Assembly: GCA_963585895.1 (NCBI GenBank)
Contig: OY757939.1
Span: forward strand, 32,131,649 to 32,195,648
Reading direction: 5' to 3'
DNA from: Sepioteuthis lessoniana
Lineage: Eukaryota > Mollusca > Cephalopoda > Myopsida > Loliginidae
Length of the DNA: 64,000 nt
The position numbers and the translations under genes are program-made. Shown one piece after another: positions 20,805 through 30,769 of the stretch. How positions within the stretch are numbered: the stretch's first letter is position 1; every line of letters starts with the position of its first letter. A model generated the notes under the pieces. That model saw only the letters and a list, made by a program, of their open reading frames with translations. It was not told where the DNA came from and searched no databases.

Positions 20805-21165
20805 GTGGTTGCTTCTAGAGAGGAGTCAGATCTCTCTTCTCAAAAAGGAGTGTTCTGAGTATGACACTATACTGCATCTGGTTGTGAGGCTCCGGTTCTG
20901 AAGATCTGGGAAGTATAGGCTACCCTTTCATTAATCCCAAGTCCACTCTGACTCGGAATGGTAGTACCTGTTAAGGTTTCATCTACGTATCAAGTAGTTA
21001 TATTTTAGAATTATTTGTATTCAATAGGATTGTGAAAAAAATTAACCCTCTTAACTAACAAATACAGAAAAATGTCAATATGAACGTAGAATGAACACTA
21101 TCTCCTGACCTTTAAGCATATAATAACCCTGGACAGGTTGACATGCTGGGAAAATCAATCATCAA
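20805..21165 (+). mobile_element. Family A element with D-type tail
   Basis: The head has decayed. The body is recognisable (GAGTATGACACTATACTGCA, TCCACTCTGACTCGGAATGG, GGTAGTACCTGTTAAGG). The tail is type D (AATAACCCTGGACAGGTTGA then CATGCTGGGAAAATCAATC), followed by a poly-A run. Confidence 0.75.
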
Positions 21166-21449
21166 AAAAAAAAAAAAAAAAAGTAAAAAAAAATATAACT
21201 AAATAAAAAAATAAACAACTAATCTTACTCTGAGTTTGTGAATCATACCTACCCAGAATTGGCAATTACAGACGTAAAAATACGATGACCATGTCCCGAC
21301 GGTATCTGATCTAGCCGGCGAAGGATGCATGTACTATCCAGACTACATCACTAAGATACAAACAAACGTTTAAAGTGGTTGACGGTCAGGTCAAACTACA
21401 AACAGTGATAAGTCTGATCAGTATTTAAGTAGGGAGGGGCACTTTGATT

Positions 21450-21990
21450 TCAGTTTCTTTGTTTAATGGCTTATCAACCTTTGTGGGTTATTTGATGCCA
21501 AAGCTAGCCTTGTAAAAGAACAGTACTGGGTCTATAATGGTTATTCAAAATGTCCAAAGTTTAACCCAGAAAGAATAGATAGGAGCAGTAATAAATAGAT
21601 AGGTTTTGGTTTCTTTGGTTAATGGCATATCAATCTTCGTTGGTAATTTAATGCCGAAGCTAGACTTATGGAAGAACAGTACTGGTATTGTAATGGTCAT
21701 TCAAAACGCCGTAAGCCTAACCCAGAAAGAATAGATAGGAGCAGTAATAGATACATAGGTCTCGGTTTCTTTGTTTAATGGCATATCAATCTTCGTTGGT
21801 AATTTAATGCCAAAGCCATCTTTGTAAAACAACAGTAGCCGTACTATTTAACCCATAGTGGAGGGGATAAGAGGTTTCTTACCTTTCCCAAGAGTATTAG
21901 TCCGAAAGTGAACGCAATTCGAACTCGCTTACTTAGATAATGCTGTCCAGCACTTTAGCCACTATGCCATGAAGACTCCCTACACTCAGG
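21450..21990 (-). mobile_element. Family C SINE with two extra tail units
   Basis: From plus-strand left to right there are two tail units of about 155 bp, each ending GAATAGATAGGAGCAGTAAT, then a full C SINE with its tRNA-like end at about 21985. The tail thus appears three times. The block is duplicated at 22640-23090. Confidence 0.8.
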
Positions 21991-22231
21991 AAACAACACA
22001 TTTTAAGCTTCACCTTCAGATCACAAAATAAAATAAAGTGGAATCATACTTTCATTTTATTTTGTATAGAATAACGTTAATTATATGTCCGTGACTTAAG
22101 ATTTTATTATTTACATTTTCTTTGAAAAATGTTTTCTTCATTTTGACGCCAACTGTCACTCTTTATCGCGATTTTTCTTCACCGACATCCTGGATATCTC
22201 CACTGACCTCAATGGAAGTGGTATCGCTCAC

Positions 22232-22326
22232 TTTTGAGAATGACTGATTTAATATGAGGCTAGATTTCATGAAAGCTTCGCCTTGGAAATCAATTAAAAT
22301 ATAGGGAGTATGCAGATTTGGCATTC
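22232..22326 (-). CDS. Candidate exon, homologous to 25448-25546
   Basis: On the minus strand a pyrimidine-rich tract (CATTATTTTTTTCATTTACA) ends in TTTGCAAG|GAATG, and the exon ends at a strong donor, TCAAAA|GTGAGC. The frame reads MPNLHTPYILIDFQGEAFMK then SSLILNQSF. The similarity to the second copy starts at the acceptor and differs largely at third codon positions, which suggests selection on protein. The function is unknown. The open frame extends another 25 codons past the donor, so use of that donor is uncertain. Confidence 0.45.
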
Positions 22327-22499
22327 CTTGCAAATATGTAAATGAAAAAAATAATGAAAGAACGAAAAAGGCGGTTTTATTAAAAGACACTCTTCAATAT
22401 ACGTTAATATATGCAAATTTATCTCTCTTGCAAAGTTAAATGGACAATTACCAATATCATCTAATAAACAGAAAAAAACAGTTAATATTTGACCTTTCT

Positions 22500-23470
22500 A
22501 CATCCCCATGTCGAGTGTAGAGTACACCTTCATTGCCATTACTCTCAGGTCCACACTGACTGAGTGGTAATGCCTGTTAGAGTCCCTTCTGAGGGTAAAA
22601 AAGATCTGTTTAAAAATTGTTTGTTTAAAAAATTCAATAGAAATACTATAATGGTCATTCAAAACGCCGAAAACCGAACCTAGAAAGAATAGATAGGATT
22701 AGTTATAGATAGATAGGTTTCGGTTTCTTTGTTTAATGGCATATCAGTCTTCGTTGGTTATTTAATGCCAAAGCCATCCTAGTAGAATATCAGTACTGAT
22801 ACTATAATGGTCATTCAAAATGTCCTAAGCCTAACCCAGAAAGAATATATTGGAGGAGTAATAGATAGATAGGTTTCGGTTTCTTTGTTTAATGGCATAT
22901 CAATCTTCGTTTGTAATTTAATGCCAAAGCCATCTTTGTAAAACAACAGTAGCCGTACTATTTAACCCATAGTGGAGGGGATAAGAGGTTTCTTACCTTT
23001 CCCAAGAGTATTAGTCCGAAAGTGAACGCAATTCGAACTCGCTTACTTAGATAATGCTGTCCAGCACTTTAGCCACTAAACTAACTAACTAAATTATTTG
23101 CTTTAAGAATAGTTGTTAAATTACTGACTTATATTAAATAGAAATAATAACTTAAAACCATATAATTATTTATATGTTTAGATAAGAATATTTGAAACTA
23201 TTCAACTGTCTGCAAATTTTTTGTATAAAGAATAGTTACTGAAGCAATAATTGTATCCTAGGATTATTATAATCAGTTAATAAAAATCATATAATTGTGG
23301 GCAAATTATTGGTGTTTGATAAGAATACTTGAAATCATATAACTGTGAGCATAAAAATGATCATTATTAAATTATGATAGTTACTTTAAATCATATAATT
23401 GTGTATAAATTATTAATCTTAGATAGGGATACTTGATATTATGTGACACTGTACAAACAAATAATTATAG
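22500..23470 (+). mobile_element. Family A element split by the C array
   Basis: A 5-prime-truncated body (GAGTACACCTTCATTGCCAT, CTGAGTGGTAATGCCTG) runs to about 22640. After the C block, A-type AT-rich units continue (ACTTGAAATCATATAACTGT, AATTATTGGTGTTTGATAAG) to about 23470, where a mariner begins. Confidence 0.7.
22640..23090 (-). mobile_element. Second copy of the family C tail array plus SINE
   Basis: It matches 21526-21976 in order at a constant offset of 1114 bp over at least 274 bp (22805-23078 against 21691-21964), with only scattered differences. The tRNA-like end breaks off at 23078 and is replaced by ACTAACTAAC. Confidence 0.8.
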
Positions 23471-23498
23471 ACAAAAATAGGAAAAAGTTTTTAAAAAC

Positions 23499-24163
23499 TA
23501 CGGGATGCATTCAATAAGGTTCCAGACTTTTTTTGCACAGGCATTTAAAATTGTCGTAGACTCTTGAAAATTCAGTATGTTATTGCTATACATCTTATGA
23601 GATGACCGACCAATGTTTATGATTTCAGGTTCAAATGAACAGCAACAGCAACAACTGAAATACACCCTACTAAAGCCTGATTATCACAGCTGGTGAATTT
23701 CAAAAATGCAATCTGGACGCGAGGACTCTTTAGAAGAACGATATGCAAAAAGATTCTGTTTTAAACTCGGAAAAAATACCACTGAAACGTATGGAATGCT
23801 TCAGACAATGCACCAGTCCGCAACTCCATCCTTGTCACAGACTATTTGACTAAGATGGGCATCAAGACAGTTCCTCAGCCTCCCTATAGTCCAGACCTTG
23901 CTCCCAGTGACTTTTGGTTATTCCCTAAGCTCAGAGGCTGTCGTTATGAGACAATTGAGGAGATGAAAGAAGCTGTGACAAAGATCATTGACACGCTGAC
24001 ACAAGAGGACTTCGATGGGGCCTTCCAGAGGTTGTTGGAACGGTAGAACAAGTGCATTGCAGCCGGAGGAGATTACTTCGAAGCGGACTAGAGTTTCATG
24101 AGTGTACTTTCAATAAAAGTGCCCATACGAAAAAGTCTGGAAACTTATTTAATGATCCTCGTA
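23499..24163 (+). mobile_element. Internally deleted mariner-type transposon
   Basis: The element is bounded by TA and has imperfect inverted ends of about 28 bp (left CATTCAATAAGGTTCCAGAC; right, in reverse, CATTAAATAAGTTTCCAGAC). It is about 665 bp, roughly half the usual mariner length. Its N-terminal region (RFCFKLGKNTTETYGMLQ) jumps directly into the last third of the transposase, so the middle is missing. Confidence 0.85.
23707..24090 (+). pseudogene. Mariner transposase remnant
   Basis: The first part (23715-23810) encodes the start of the DNA-binding domain. After a frame change, NSILVTDYLTKMGIKTVPQ leads into PYSPDLAPSDFWLFPKLRG, which holds the last catalytic Asp of the mariner DD34D triad (the D of PSD). 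The C-terminal end follows (DTLTQEDFDGAFQRLLER). The first catalytic Asp region is deleted. It cannot encode an active enzyme. Confidence 0.85.
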
Positions 24164-24179
24164 CAATGGAACATTGAAA

Positions 24180-25045
24180 ATTTGATTGATTAATTGATTT
24201 TAATGGGATGTTCACCTATCAAGGGTTATTTTATGCCTTGTGGTTAGGGAATTATGTACATTGTATGTTTATATCTATATTTTTATGTCGTTGTTTCTTA
24301 AGATTTACTGATTGATTTTAACGGCTTGTCAACCAATCTAGGGTTATTTTATACCGAGAGGTTAGGGAATTATCTACATTTATGTTTATATTTACATTTT
24401 TGTGGTGTTGTTTCTTAAGGTTTATTGAGTGATTTTAACGGTATGTCAACCAATCTAGGGTTATTTTATACCGAGAGGTTAGGGAATTATGTACATTGTA
24501 TGTTTATATTTACATTTTTGTGTTGTTGTTTCTTCAGGATGATTAATTGATTTTAACGGTATGTCAACCAATCTAGGGTTATTTTATGCCTTGTGGTTAG
24601 GGAATTATGTACATTGTATGTTTATATTTACATTTTTGTGTTGTTGTTTCTAAAGATTGATTGACAAGCCATTAAAAAGAATCAATTCATTTAGGGATAT
24701 TTCATGCCGAGAGGTTAGAACACTGCGTATATTTAACGTTTATATTTACAATTTTTAGTTCACTTACATGATATCAGGTATTCTTATCTAAAACAAATAA
24801 TTTGCAAACCCATATTTGACCTACCTATTTGACCCATAGGTAGGACCCTAACAGGTACCACACCTTGGGTTTGAGAGGGTCAATGAGAAACGGCAAGGAA
24901 GGAGTGTGCCACACTCCCCAGATCTCCAGAACAGGAGTCTTACCATTAAATGTAGTTAAGTGTCACACGCAGAACCCCTCCTTTGGAGGATGGGGTGGTG
25001 GAGCTGTTTTATATTTCTGCAGGGGATACAGTCAGTATAATTTAA
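24180..25045 (-). mobile_element. Family A element with five tandem D-type tails
   Basis: Units of about 115 bp repeat from 24180 to 24735. Each has GATTTTAACGG, ATGTCAACCAATCTAGGGTT, GGTTAGGGAATTATGTACAT and a TTGTTTCTTAAG spacer. Then come AT-rich sequence and the A body (CCCATAGGTAGGACCCTAAC, AGATCTCCAGAACAGGAGTC) with a decayed head near 25040. The tail has been amplified in place. Confidence 0.85.
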
Positions 25046-25079
25046 AACGGAACATGGAAAATAGTTATCTAATAAATTA

Positions 25080-25445
25080 AATTTTATCTTTTAATTATCC
25101 GTAAAAAGTTGATGTGCCATTAAACATAAACCAAAGGAAACAAAAAGAAAAAAAAAAAGCGAAAAAGGAAAATATACCCAAATAAAGAAAAAACGAAAAC
25201 AAACAAACCCTGAAGTTTTCTATTATTTCTAACTAAGACATTTTGAATAATACTGTTAAGGTATTATAATTTTTCGACAAATTCTTATTGAATAATGCCG
25301 GAAATAATCCATTTAAAGTTGCGAGTGAGATATATTTGCATAGGAGCGTCTATTAAAGTGTGCTTCATAAAAAAAAACAACAAAAAAACAAAAAAAAGCA
25401 GACTTTAGAATAATGTTTTTATTTATATGTTCTTTATTTTTTGTA
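25080..25445. other. No gene seen; tail fragment and A-rich tracts
   Basis: A small tail-like piece (TTGATGTGCCATTAAACATAA) lies at 25109-25130, followed by A-rich low-complexity DNA. Nothing else was recognised before the candidate exon. Confidence 0.45.
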
Positions 25446-25447
25446 AG

Positions 25448-25546
25448 AAAAACCAAATCAACGAACAACGAATATTTCAATTGATTTCCCACAGGAAGCC
25501 TTCCTGAAATCCAGCCTCATTTTAAACCAGTCTGGATTTTTCAAAA
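25448..25546 (+). CDS. Candidate exon, homologous to 22232-22326
   Basis: A TTCTTTATTTTTTGTAAG acceptor precedes a frame reading KPNQRTTNISIDFPQEAFLK then SSLILNQSGFFK. Counting from the splice site, the first 14 codons align with the other copy without a gap. The 3-prime boundary differs: the other copy has GTGAGC where this one has TATCTTGG, with a 4-base length difference just before. An alternative donor, TTAGAA|GTAAAA, lies at 25561. It may be a decayed paralogue. Function unknown. Confidence 0.4.
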
Positions 25547-25559
25547 TATCTTGGTTAGA

Positions 25560-25640
25560 AGTAAAAAAACAAAAAACAAAAAAAAAAAACAAAACAAAAA
25601 AAAAAACAAACAAAAAAGAAAAGACAAACTTGCTGTGTTT
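25560..25640. repeat. AAAAAC-rich low-complexity tract
   Basis: About 70 bp of A-rich repeats. It creates a false phenylalanine-rich minus-strand ORF. Confidence 0.8.
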
Positions 25641-25947
25641 ATTTTTAGGGTTCATTCGTCCAGTGTTTCATTTTTTCTTCATTTTTAGCACATTACTGTT
25701 TTTATAAGATGTTTTATGCGTTTCTCAAAACAGACGATACACGAAAGTACACATGTACTGACAACGTTTCGATTTCATATGCAGTCACCAACGAACGCCA
25801 TTTACAGATAATAACCGAATATAAACTAAACTAGTCCCCTTTTATAAATGGCAAGATTATTTACATATGAATCAGACATTCTTCCTAGGATCAGAGGATC
25901 CATGTGTTCTGTCTCGAATCAAAATATCGTAGTCCATGATTCTGCCT

Positions 25948-26312
25948 AATCGTTCAGTCGAGGGTGGGATCTTAAAATATACTGACTACATCTCTTTCAG
26001 AGGGTTAAGATCCTCAAAAAGGGGTGTCCTGGGTTTGGCACTCGATGTATTCAGTAGTGAAACTCCAGTTCTTAAACTTCGGGAAGTAAAGAAACAGCTC
26101 CTCGCTGTCTTTACTATATGAGCTGGTGTGGTAGTACCTGTAATGGTCCGATCTATAGATCAAATTGAACTGTTTGAAAATTATTTGTATTAGAAAAGAA
26201 TACTATGGAAATGTGTTCAAACAAATGATCATTATTAAATAGAATCATTGATGTATGATAGGAATACTTGTAACCATTCAACTACATGAAAATTATTTGT
26301 ATCAAGACTACT
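25948..26312 (+). mobile_element. Family A element, diverged
   Basis: A recognisable but diverged head (TTCAGTCGAGGGTGGGATCT...ACTGACTACATCTC) and body (AAAGGGGTGTCCTGGG, GGTAGTACCTGTAATGG, TCTATAGATCAAATTGAACT). AT-rich units follow, and it meets the reverse-oriented copy at 26317. Confidence 0.7.
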
Positions 26313-26316
26313 TATT

Positions 26317-26778
26317 TAATTGGTTGATTTGAACATCATATCTACCCGTCTAGGATTATCTTATGCCGAGAGATTAGGGAATCGCATTATTTGTACGTTC
26401 ATGGGCGCCCCAAGGAGTGCAAGTTAGACAAGCAAACCTTCATGAGTGATTTTAAGTCTCACTAAGTGCCCCATTCATATAGCCTTGGACCACAACTAAG
26501 TAAAACGCTTAGTAAATTAATTATTGTACATTCATGTTTACATTTTTGAGTCGTTATTTCTTGAGAGTTTTTTTTTACAGTTATATGATGTAAAGTATTC
26601 CTATCTAATACTAATTTATACACAATTATAACGTTTCAAGTATTCCTATCTAATACTAATAATCACATGATTTAAAGTATTCCAATCTAATACTAATGAT
26701 TATATGGTATCAAGTAATTATTCTATTTAATAATAATCATTTGTTTGCATATAGTTATATGGTTTCAAGTAAGTAAGT
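26317..26778 (-). mobile_element. Family A fragment with D-type tail, host of an F SINE
   Basis: A D-type tail (GGTTGATTTGAACATCATAT, CCGTCTAGGATTATCTTATG) is interrupted by an F SINE and resumes with TTTACATTTTTGAGTCG. A-type units follow (ATTCCTATCTAATACTAAT, TATGGTTTCAAGTA) up to the T SINE. Confidence 0.75.
26404..26519 (+). mobile_element. Family F tRNA-like SINE with target-site duplication
   Basis: It is flanked by ATTATTTGTACGTTCATG (26386-26403) and ATTATTGTACATTCATG (26520-26536), a clear target-site duplication of about 17 bp. The body has the F order: a degenerate A box, GAGTGATTTTAAGTCTCA, ACCACAACTAAG and AACGCTTAGTAAAT. This fixes the family limits at about 116 bp. Confidence 0.8.
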
Positions 26779-26781
26779 AAA

Positions 26782-27026
26782 GTTGGCGACCGTAGTCGAG
26801 GGCGACCAGAAGGCTCCCTTTTCAATAGCTACTACACCAAAGTGTAGGGGAGGGCGCTACTCCTTTCCCTGGATTGCTCCACTTTACGTACCTTATAATG
26901 CTGAGTGTTAAGCAAGGAGGTATCAAGTACCACTTTTAAAGTCTTTGGTATGACGCGACCTGGGATTGAACCCAGGTCTCCCAGACCATTTGCGAACACT
27001 CTACCCACTAGACCAAAGAGCCGGTT
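26782..27026 (-). mobile_element. Family T tRNA-derived SINE
   Basis: A full-length copy. The minus strand reads from the tRNA-like head (B box GGTTCAATCCC) to the GGTCGCCAACTTTAC end. It is inserted in A-type units at GGTTTCAAG(TAAG)n. Confidence 0.85.
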
Positions 27027-27044
27027 TGACCTTATAATAGTAAA

Positions 27045-27435
27045 ATACCCCCCCCCCCCCAAAAAAAACGAGAACTTGCCGGATTGTGGACTTTGCTGTC
27101 CCGGTTGACCACAGGGTAAAATTGAAAGAAAGCGAAAAGAAAGTTAAGTACCTGGACCTTACTAGGGAATTGAAAAAAACTGTGGAACATGAAAGTGACG
27201 GTGATACCAATGGTAATTGGTGGTCTTAGTACAGTCACCAAAGGGTTTATAAAAGGCCTGGAGGACTTGGGAATAACAGGACGTGTAGAGACCGTCAAAA
27301 CTACAGCATTATTAAGATCGGTCAGAATACTGGGGAGAGTCCTAGAGACTTGAAGAGACTTGCTGTTACTCAAACTCCAGTGAGAAACCATTGGCTCACA
27401 CAGGTGCGAAAAACTCTCAAAAGAGTAAAATAATA
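27045..27435 (+). pseudogene. LINE 3-prime fragment, unit 1 of array
   Basis: The plus strand carries the 3-prime end of a non-LTR retrotransposon ORF, frameshifted. Recognisable pieces are GLCCPG-DHRVK-like, ELKKTVEH/MKVTVIPMVIG, and ALLRSVRILGRVLET. It ends in AAAACTCTCAAAAGAGTAAA and an AAT microsatellite. The clade is uncertain. It cannot be translated as a whole. Confidence 0.65.
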
Positions 27436-27469
27436 ATGATAATAATAATAATAATAACCTGGACCACTG

Positions 27470-27790
27470 AATGAAAATAAAACAAAGGGAAAAGATGAAC
27501 AGATATCTGGTTCTTACCCGAGAACTAAAAAAACAAACAAACTGTGGAACATTAAGGTACCAGTTGTAACAGTTGTAGTTGGTATGCTTGAAACACTTCC
27601 CAAAGGTTTTGAAAAGAGACTGGAGTAAATGGAAGTCAAATGAAGGCTCGAAAACATCCTGACCAAAGTATTTTCTAAGATCTGCTGGAATACCGAGAAG
27701 AGTCCAGGAGATTTGCAGAAATTCACAAACACTCAAACTCCAGTTAAAACTGGTGTGAAAAAATTCGAAAGGAGTGAAATAGCTGATGAG
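27470..27790 (+). pseudogene. LINE 3-prime fragment, unit 2 of array
   Basis: The same 3-prime segment starts just after an AAT run (TACCTGGACCACTGAATGAA), continues with CTGTGGAACATTAAGGTACC and CTGCTGGAATACCGAGAAGA, and ends with GTGTGAAAAAATTCGAAAGG. Several indels make it non-functional. Confidence 0.6.
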
Positions 27791-27799
27791 ATTGCACAC

Positions 27800-28158
27800 G
27801 AGAAAACTTGGATATAACTAAGAAAAGGAAACCTCAAGAGAGAAAGTGAACTTCTTTTAATAGTAAATACAAAACAAAGCAATACAGACTAATTACATTG
27901 AGGCGAAAATTGATGAAACGCATCAGAATAACAATTATTGTTTATGTGGACTAAGAGATGAAACGAATCCAGCAAACTACCACAGAAGTAAAAGATTAGG
28001 AACGACTGGGAATTGAGCAAGGAATTACAATGCGACTATACTGCCAAATGGTATATTCACAAACCAGAATCTATACTCGAGAATAAAACGCATAAAATTA
28101 TCTGAGATTTTGAGATAAAAATGGATCACCCAATCTCGACTAGGAGACCATAGCGAGT

Positions 28159-28160
<2 letters not shown>
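27800..28160 (+). pseudogene. Upstream part of the LINE ORF
   Basis: Plus-strand frames give DETHQNNNYCLCGLRDETN, then AKWYIHKPESILENKTHKII and DFEIKM. This corresponds to the region at 60107-60400 that lies 5-prime of the repeated 3-prime segment. Stops and frameshifts are present, and it ends in an AAT run at 28160. Confidence 0.6.
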
Positions 28161-28196
<36 letters not shown>

Positions 28197-28208
28197 TAAT
28201 AATAATAA
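28160..28208. repeat. (AAT)n microsatellite
   Basis: A TAA/AAT run that separates two LINE units, the normal position for the 3-prime tail of this LINE. Confidence 0.9.
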
Positions 28209-28562
28209 GAACTTGCCATCTAGTGGATTCCAGTGGACCACAGAGGGAAATCAAAAGAAAGCGAAAAGACAGACAAAAACTTGGATCTTGCCAGACAACT
28301 AAAAAAAACTGTGGGACATGAGGGTGACAGTAATACTAATTGTAGTTGGTGCCCTTGGAACGGTCCCCGAAGGCTTGGAAAGGACACTTTTGGGAACTGA
28401 AGAGCAGAATAAGGATTGAGACGATCCAGACTACAGCACTGTTAGAAATTAGCTAGACAAATAGGAGATTCCTAGAGACCTAAGGAGACTTGCCGTCATT
28501 TAGGCCGGAAATGGCACCAATCAAAGCGTGGAAAACTCGCATAGAGTGAAAATAATAACAAA
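28208..28562 (+). pseudogene. LINE 3-prime fragment, unit 3 of array
   Basis: It begins GAACTTGCCATCTAGTGGAT, then GGTGACAGTAATACTAATTG, GAGACGATCCAGACTACAGC and GAAAACTCGCATAGAGTGAA. Most codons of the family are recognisable, but the frame is broken. Confidence 0.65.
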
Positions 28563-28569
28563 GATACTG

Positions 28570-28797
28570 AGGCTTTGGTTTGGTTGGGCTTATTGGCATA
28601 TCTACCATTCTATGTTATTTAATGCAAAAATCCTCTTTGTACATATATATTAAACATATATGATTTGATCTGGTTGGGTTTCATGGCATATCAACCATAG
28701 TAGGTTATTTAATGTCAAATCCTCTTTATATGTATATATCAAACATATAGGATTCAGTTTAGTTGGGTTTTATGGCATATCAACAATTGGACTAGAT
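28570..28797 (-). mobile_element. Three tandem family A tails
   Basis: The tail unit (GGTTGGG-TT-ATGGCATAT, GTTATTTAATGCAAAAATCC, TTAAACATATATGATT) occurs three times at about 85-90 bp spacing. There is no body or head. It mirrors the triplicated tail at 12990-13230. Confidence 0.75.
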
Positions 28798-28899
28798 ACT
28801 GAGGTGGGTGCTGAAGATGTGAAGAGATTTAGCGTTTTTTTAATTGGAATCATTTTGAGATGAGGTTTCTTAATCTGAGAATTAATTTTTATTTATTGC

Positions 28900-29180
28900 G
28901 GACTTTTTTTCCCCTCATCTTGGTAGTTTTTGTGTTGTTTCTTCTTTCACTACGTTTCGTCCAAATTCACCACTGGCCTTCTTCAGGTGATTTTCCCGCG
29001 ACCACGGATAGGAATGCTGAGTCTTGTAACCGTATCCCCAGTAATTACTGCCTTCCATAGTTGTTGTCTATCGCACCACGTTTTTGACCTTGGTAGGATT
29101 TGAAACCGCTATCTTCTGACAATGCTCCCCTGGAACCGCAGAGACTCAACGCCTCTATCCGCTGCGCCACGGGCCCCGAT
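28900..29180 (-). mobile_element. tRNA-derived SINE of another family
   Basis: The minus strand starts GGCCCGTGGCGCAGCGGATA, which contains an A box (TGGCGCAGCGGATAGAG), and has GGTTTCAAATCC as B box. A body then runs through CTGAAGAAGGCC and GGACGAAACG to AACACAAAAACTACCAAGAT. The A-to-B distance is longer than in a normal tRNA, as in Leu/Ser types. This is the only copy seen here. Confidence 0.65.
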
Positions 29181-29189
29181 GGGGCTCTG

Positions 29190-30200
29190 TTTTCAGATAT
29201 ATCGACTAAATATTTGGTGTAAACATGCAAATGCATCAACTAATGATAAGGGTTGTAGCAATCATTGCTGAAACGGTTGGAACAGTCCCAAAGTAGTCAA
29301 AATAAAAATGAATAGATAAACGAGTAAACTAAATTATAGTCTGTTTTTTTTTTTTAAGATTGGACAAACTGAGACAGGTGGAAATCTAAGGTTAACAAAG
29401 ATTGTGTCTACTCAAACGAACAAGTAATAAAAGAAAGCAAAATGTATAGCCATTAAATAATCGATAAAAGGAATTAATTTTCATACTTGATATAATTTTC
29501 TAATTTTATGTCCCCCTTTCCACCAGCGTTTATTCGACTGCGTCATTAAAGATGCTATTGAAATCACTTTTCTTGTTTTTTAATTTGTGGCTTGATATAT
29601 TAGGTTTTTAGTTTTCATATTTTTGTTTTCTAGTTTATCATTTATACGCTGTTTCATATGGTTTTTTTTCTTCAAAATAACAATATCACAAGATTCGCGG
29701 CAGTATATGAATAATCGCTGTCAGTAGCTGCCAAAAAATGGCGTTCTGTCAATAAACGATTTTTTCATTAAAAAACAAAACTTTTTCCCCAAGCGCTACA
29801 TTATCATCTAGTTTTAGTTGCTTAGACACCAAGGACATTGAGAAATAGGATTGTTATATATATATATATATATATATAGGATTCGATTTTATTTAATCAA
29901 ACCTGTTTATATATATATATATATATAGTGAAAGAGTAAAATATTTAGAGGATGCATTTATTGATATATGATAATATGCCTTGTTTAAGGTTTCGGACTT
30001 TTGTTTGACCATCTTCAGGGTGATGATAGCCCTATCTTTGGGTTGCGACAGGTGGTGAGGATTCGTTCTGATCCCCTACTCACGCCCGTTGCTCAGCGCC
30101 TCTAATGCATCAGCCAAAAATTATTTTCAAATGAAAACTTCAAACGGAAAATTTGATGATCTTGGTTATTCAGAAAATTCCTTTGGAGAACTTCAATATC
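29190..30200. other. No gene seen; TA tracts at 29837-29877 and 29908-29928
   Basis: AT-rich spacer with poly-T runs and two TA microsatellites. The phrase TTTATTTAATCAAACCTG between them resembles the 10507-10740 MITE end. A ribozyme-like motif at 29989-30018 is listed under findings. Confidence 0.45.
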
Positions 30201-30205
30201 CAAAA

Positions 30206-30760
30206 TTGCCCAGTCGGCTGGGGCTGTAGAATACACCGACTGCATGTCTGCATAGGGGTAAGACTCCGATAACGAGTGTCCTGGATATGACACTAAACAA
30301 TCTGATGGTGATATTCCAGTAATACTAGAGCTTTGGGGAATGCAGAGTACATTGACAACGCTCACAGTTCCTCTCTGGCCCGGAGTGGTAGCGCTGGATA
30401 GGGTCCAATCTATGGGTAAAATAGAACTAAAATAGAACTAAACTGTGCCATTACTCTAAACTGATTTATTTTAAATTAACTGTTTTTACATTTAGCTTTG
30501 TGTTTAAATTGCATACTTATGCTAAACTGAATTATTTGAAATAGAACTGTTTTGAAATTTAAATTGTGTACTTATGCTAAAGTGAATTGTTTGAAATTAA
30601 CTGTTTTTACATTTAACTGTGTTTAAACTGCGTACTTTAAACTAAATTGTTTGAAATGGAACAGATAATGTGTATGAAATTGGATTTTGCATTAAGTAAG
30701 CTACAATGTTTGATATACCATAAAACCAAACCAAACCAAACCAAACCAAACCGAATCAAT
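30206..30760 (+). mobile_element. Family A element, full length
   Basis: One of the cleanest copies. The head is CCCAGTCGGCTGGGGCTGTA...CACCGACTG, the body CGAGTGTCCTGGATATGACA...GGCCCGGAGTGGTAGC, then AT-rich units (ATGCTAAACTGAATTATTTG). The tail GATATACCATAAAACC is followed by five AAACC repeats. It is about 555 bp with no coding frame. Confidence 0.85.
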
Positions 30761-30769
30761 ATACTAAAT

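Noticed and set aside
22163-22390. 75-codon ORF that looks like a small secreted peptide with a signal sequence
   Set aside because: The first residue is GTG, not ATG, and the hydrophobic part is the pyrimidine tract before a splice acceptor. I prefer the exon model at 22232-22326.
27032-27799. 255-codon minus-strand ORF
   Set aside because: It is antisense to the LINE 3-prime array. The leucine- and phenylalanine-rich protein results from reading the AAT-rich LINE fragments backwards.
29080-29175. Functional tRNA gene
   Set aside because: A and B boxes are recognisable, but the acceptor stem does not close and the unit continues into a SINE body.
30721-30760. Telomere-like AAACC repeats
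   Set aside because: The AAACC runs occur only at the 3-prime ends of family A and C copies, so they are retroposon tails rather than telomeric DNA.
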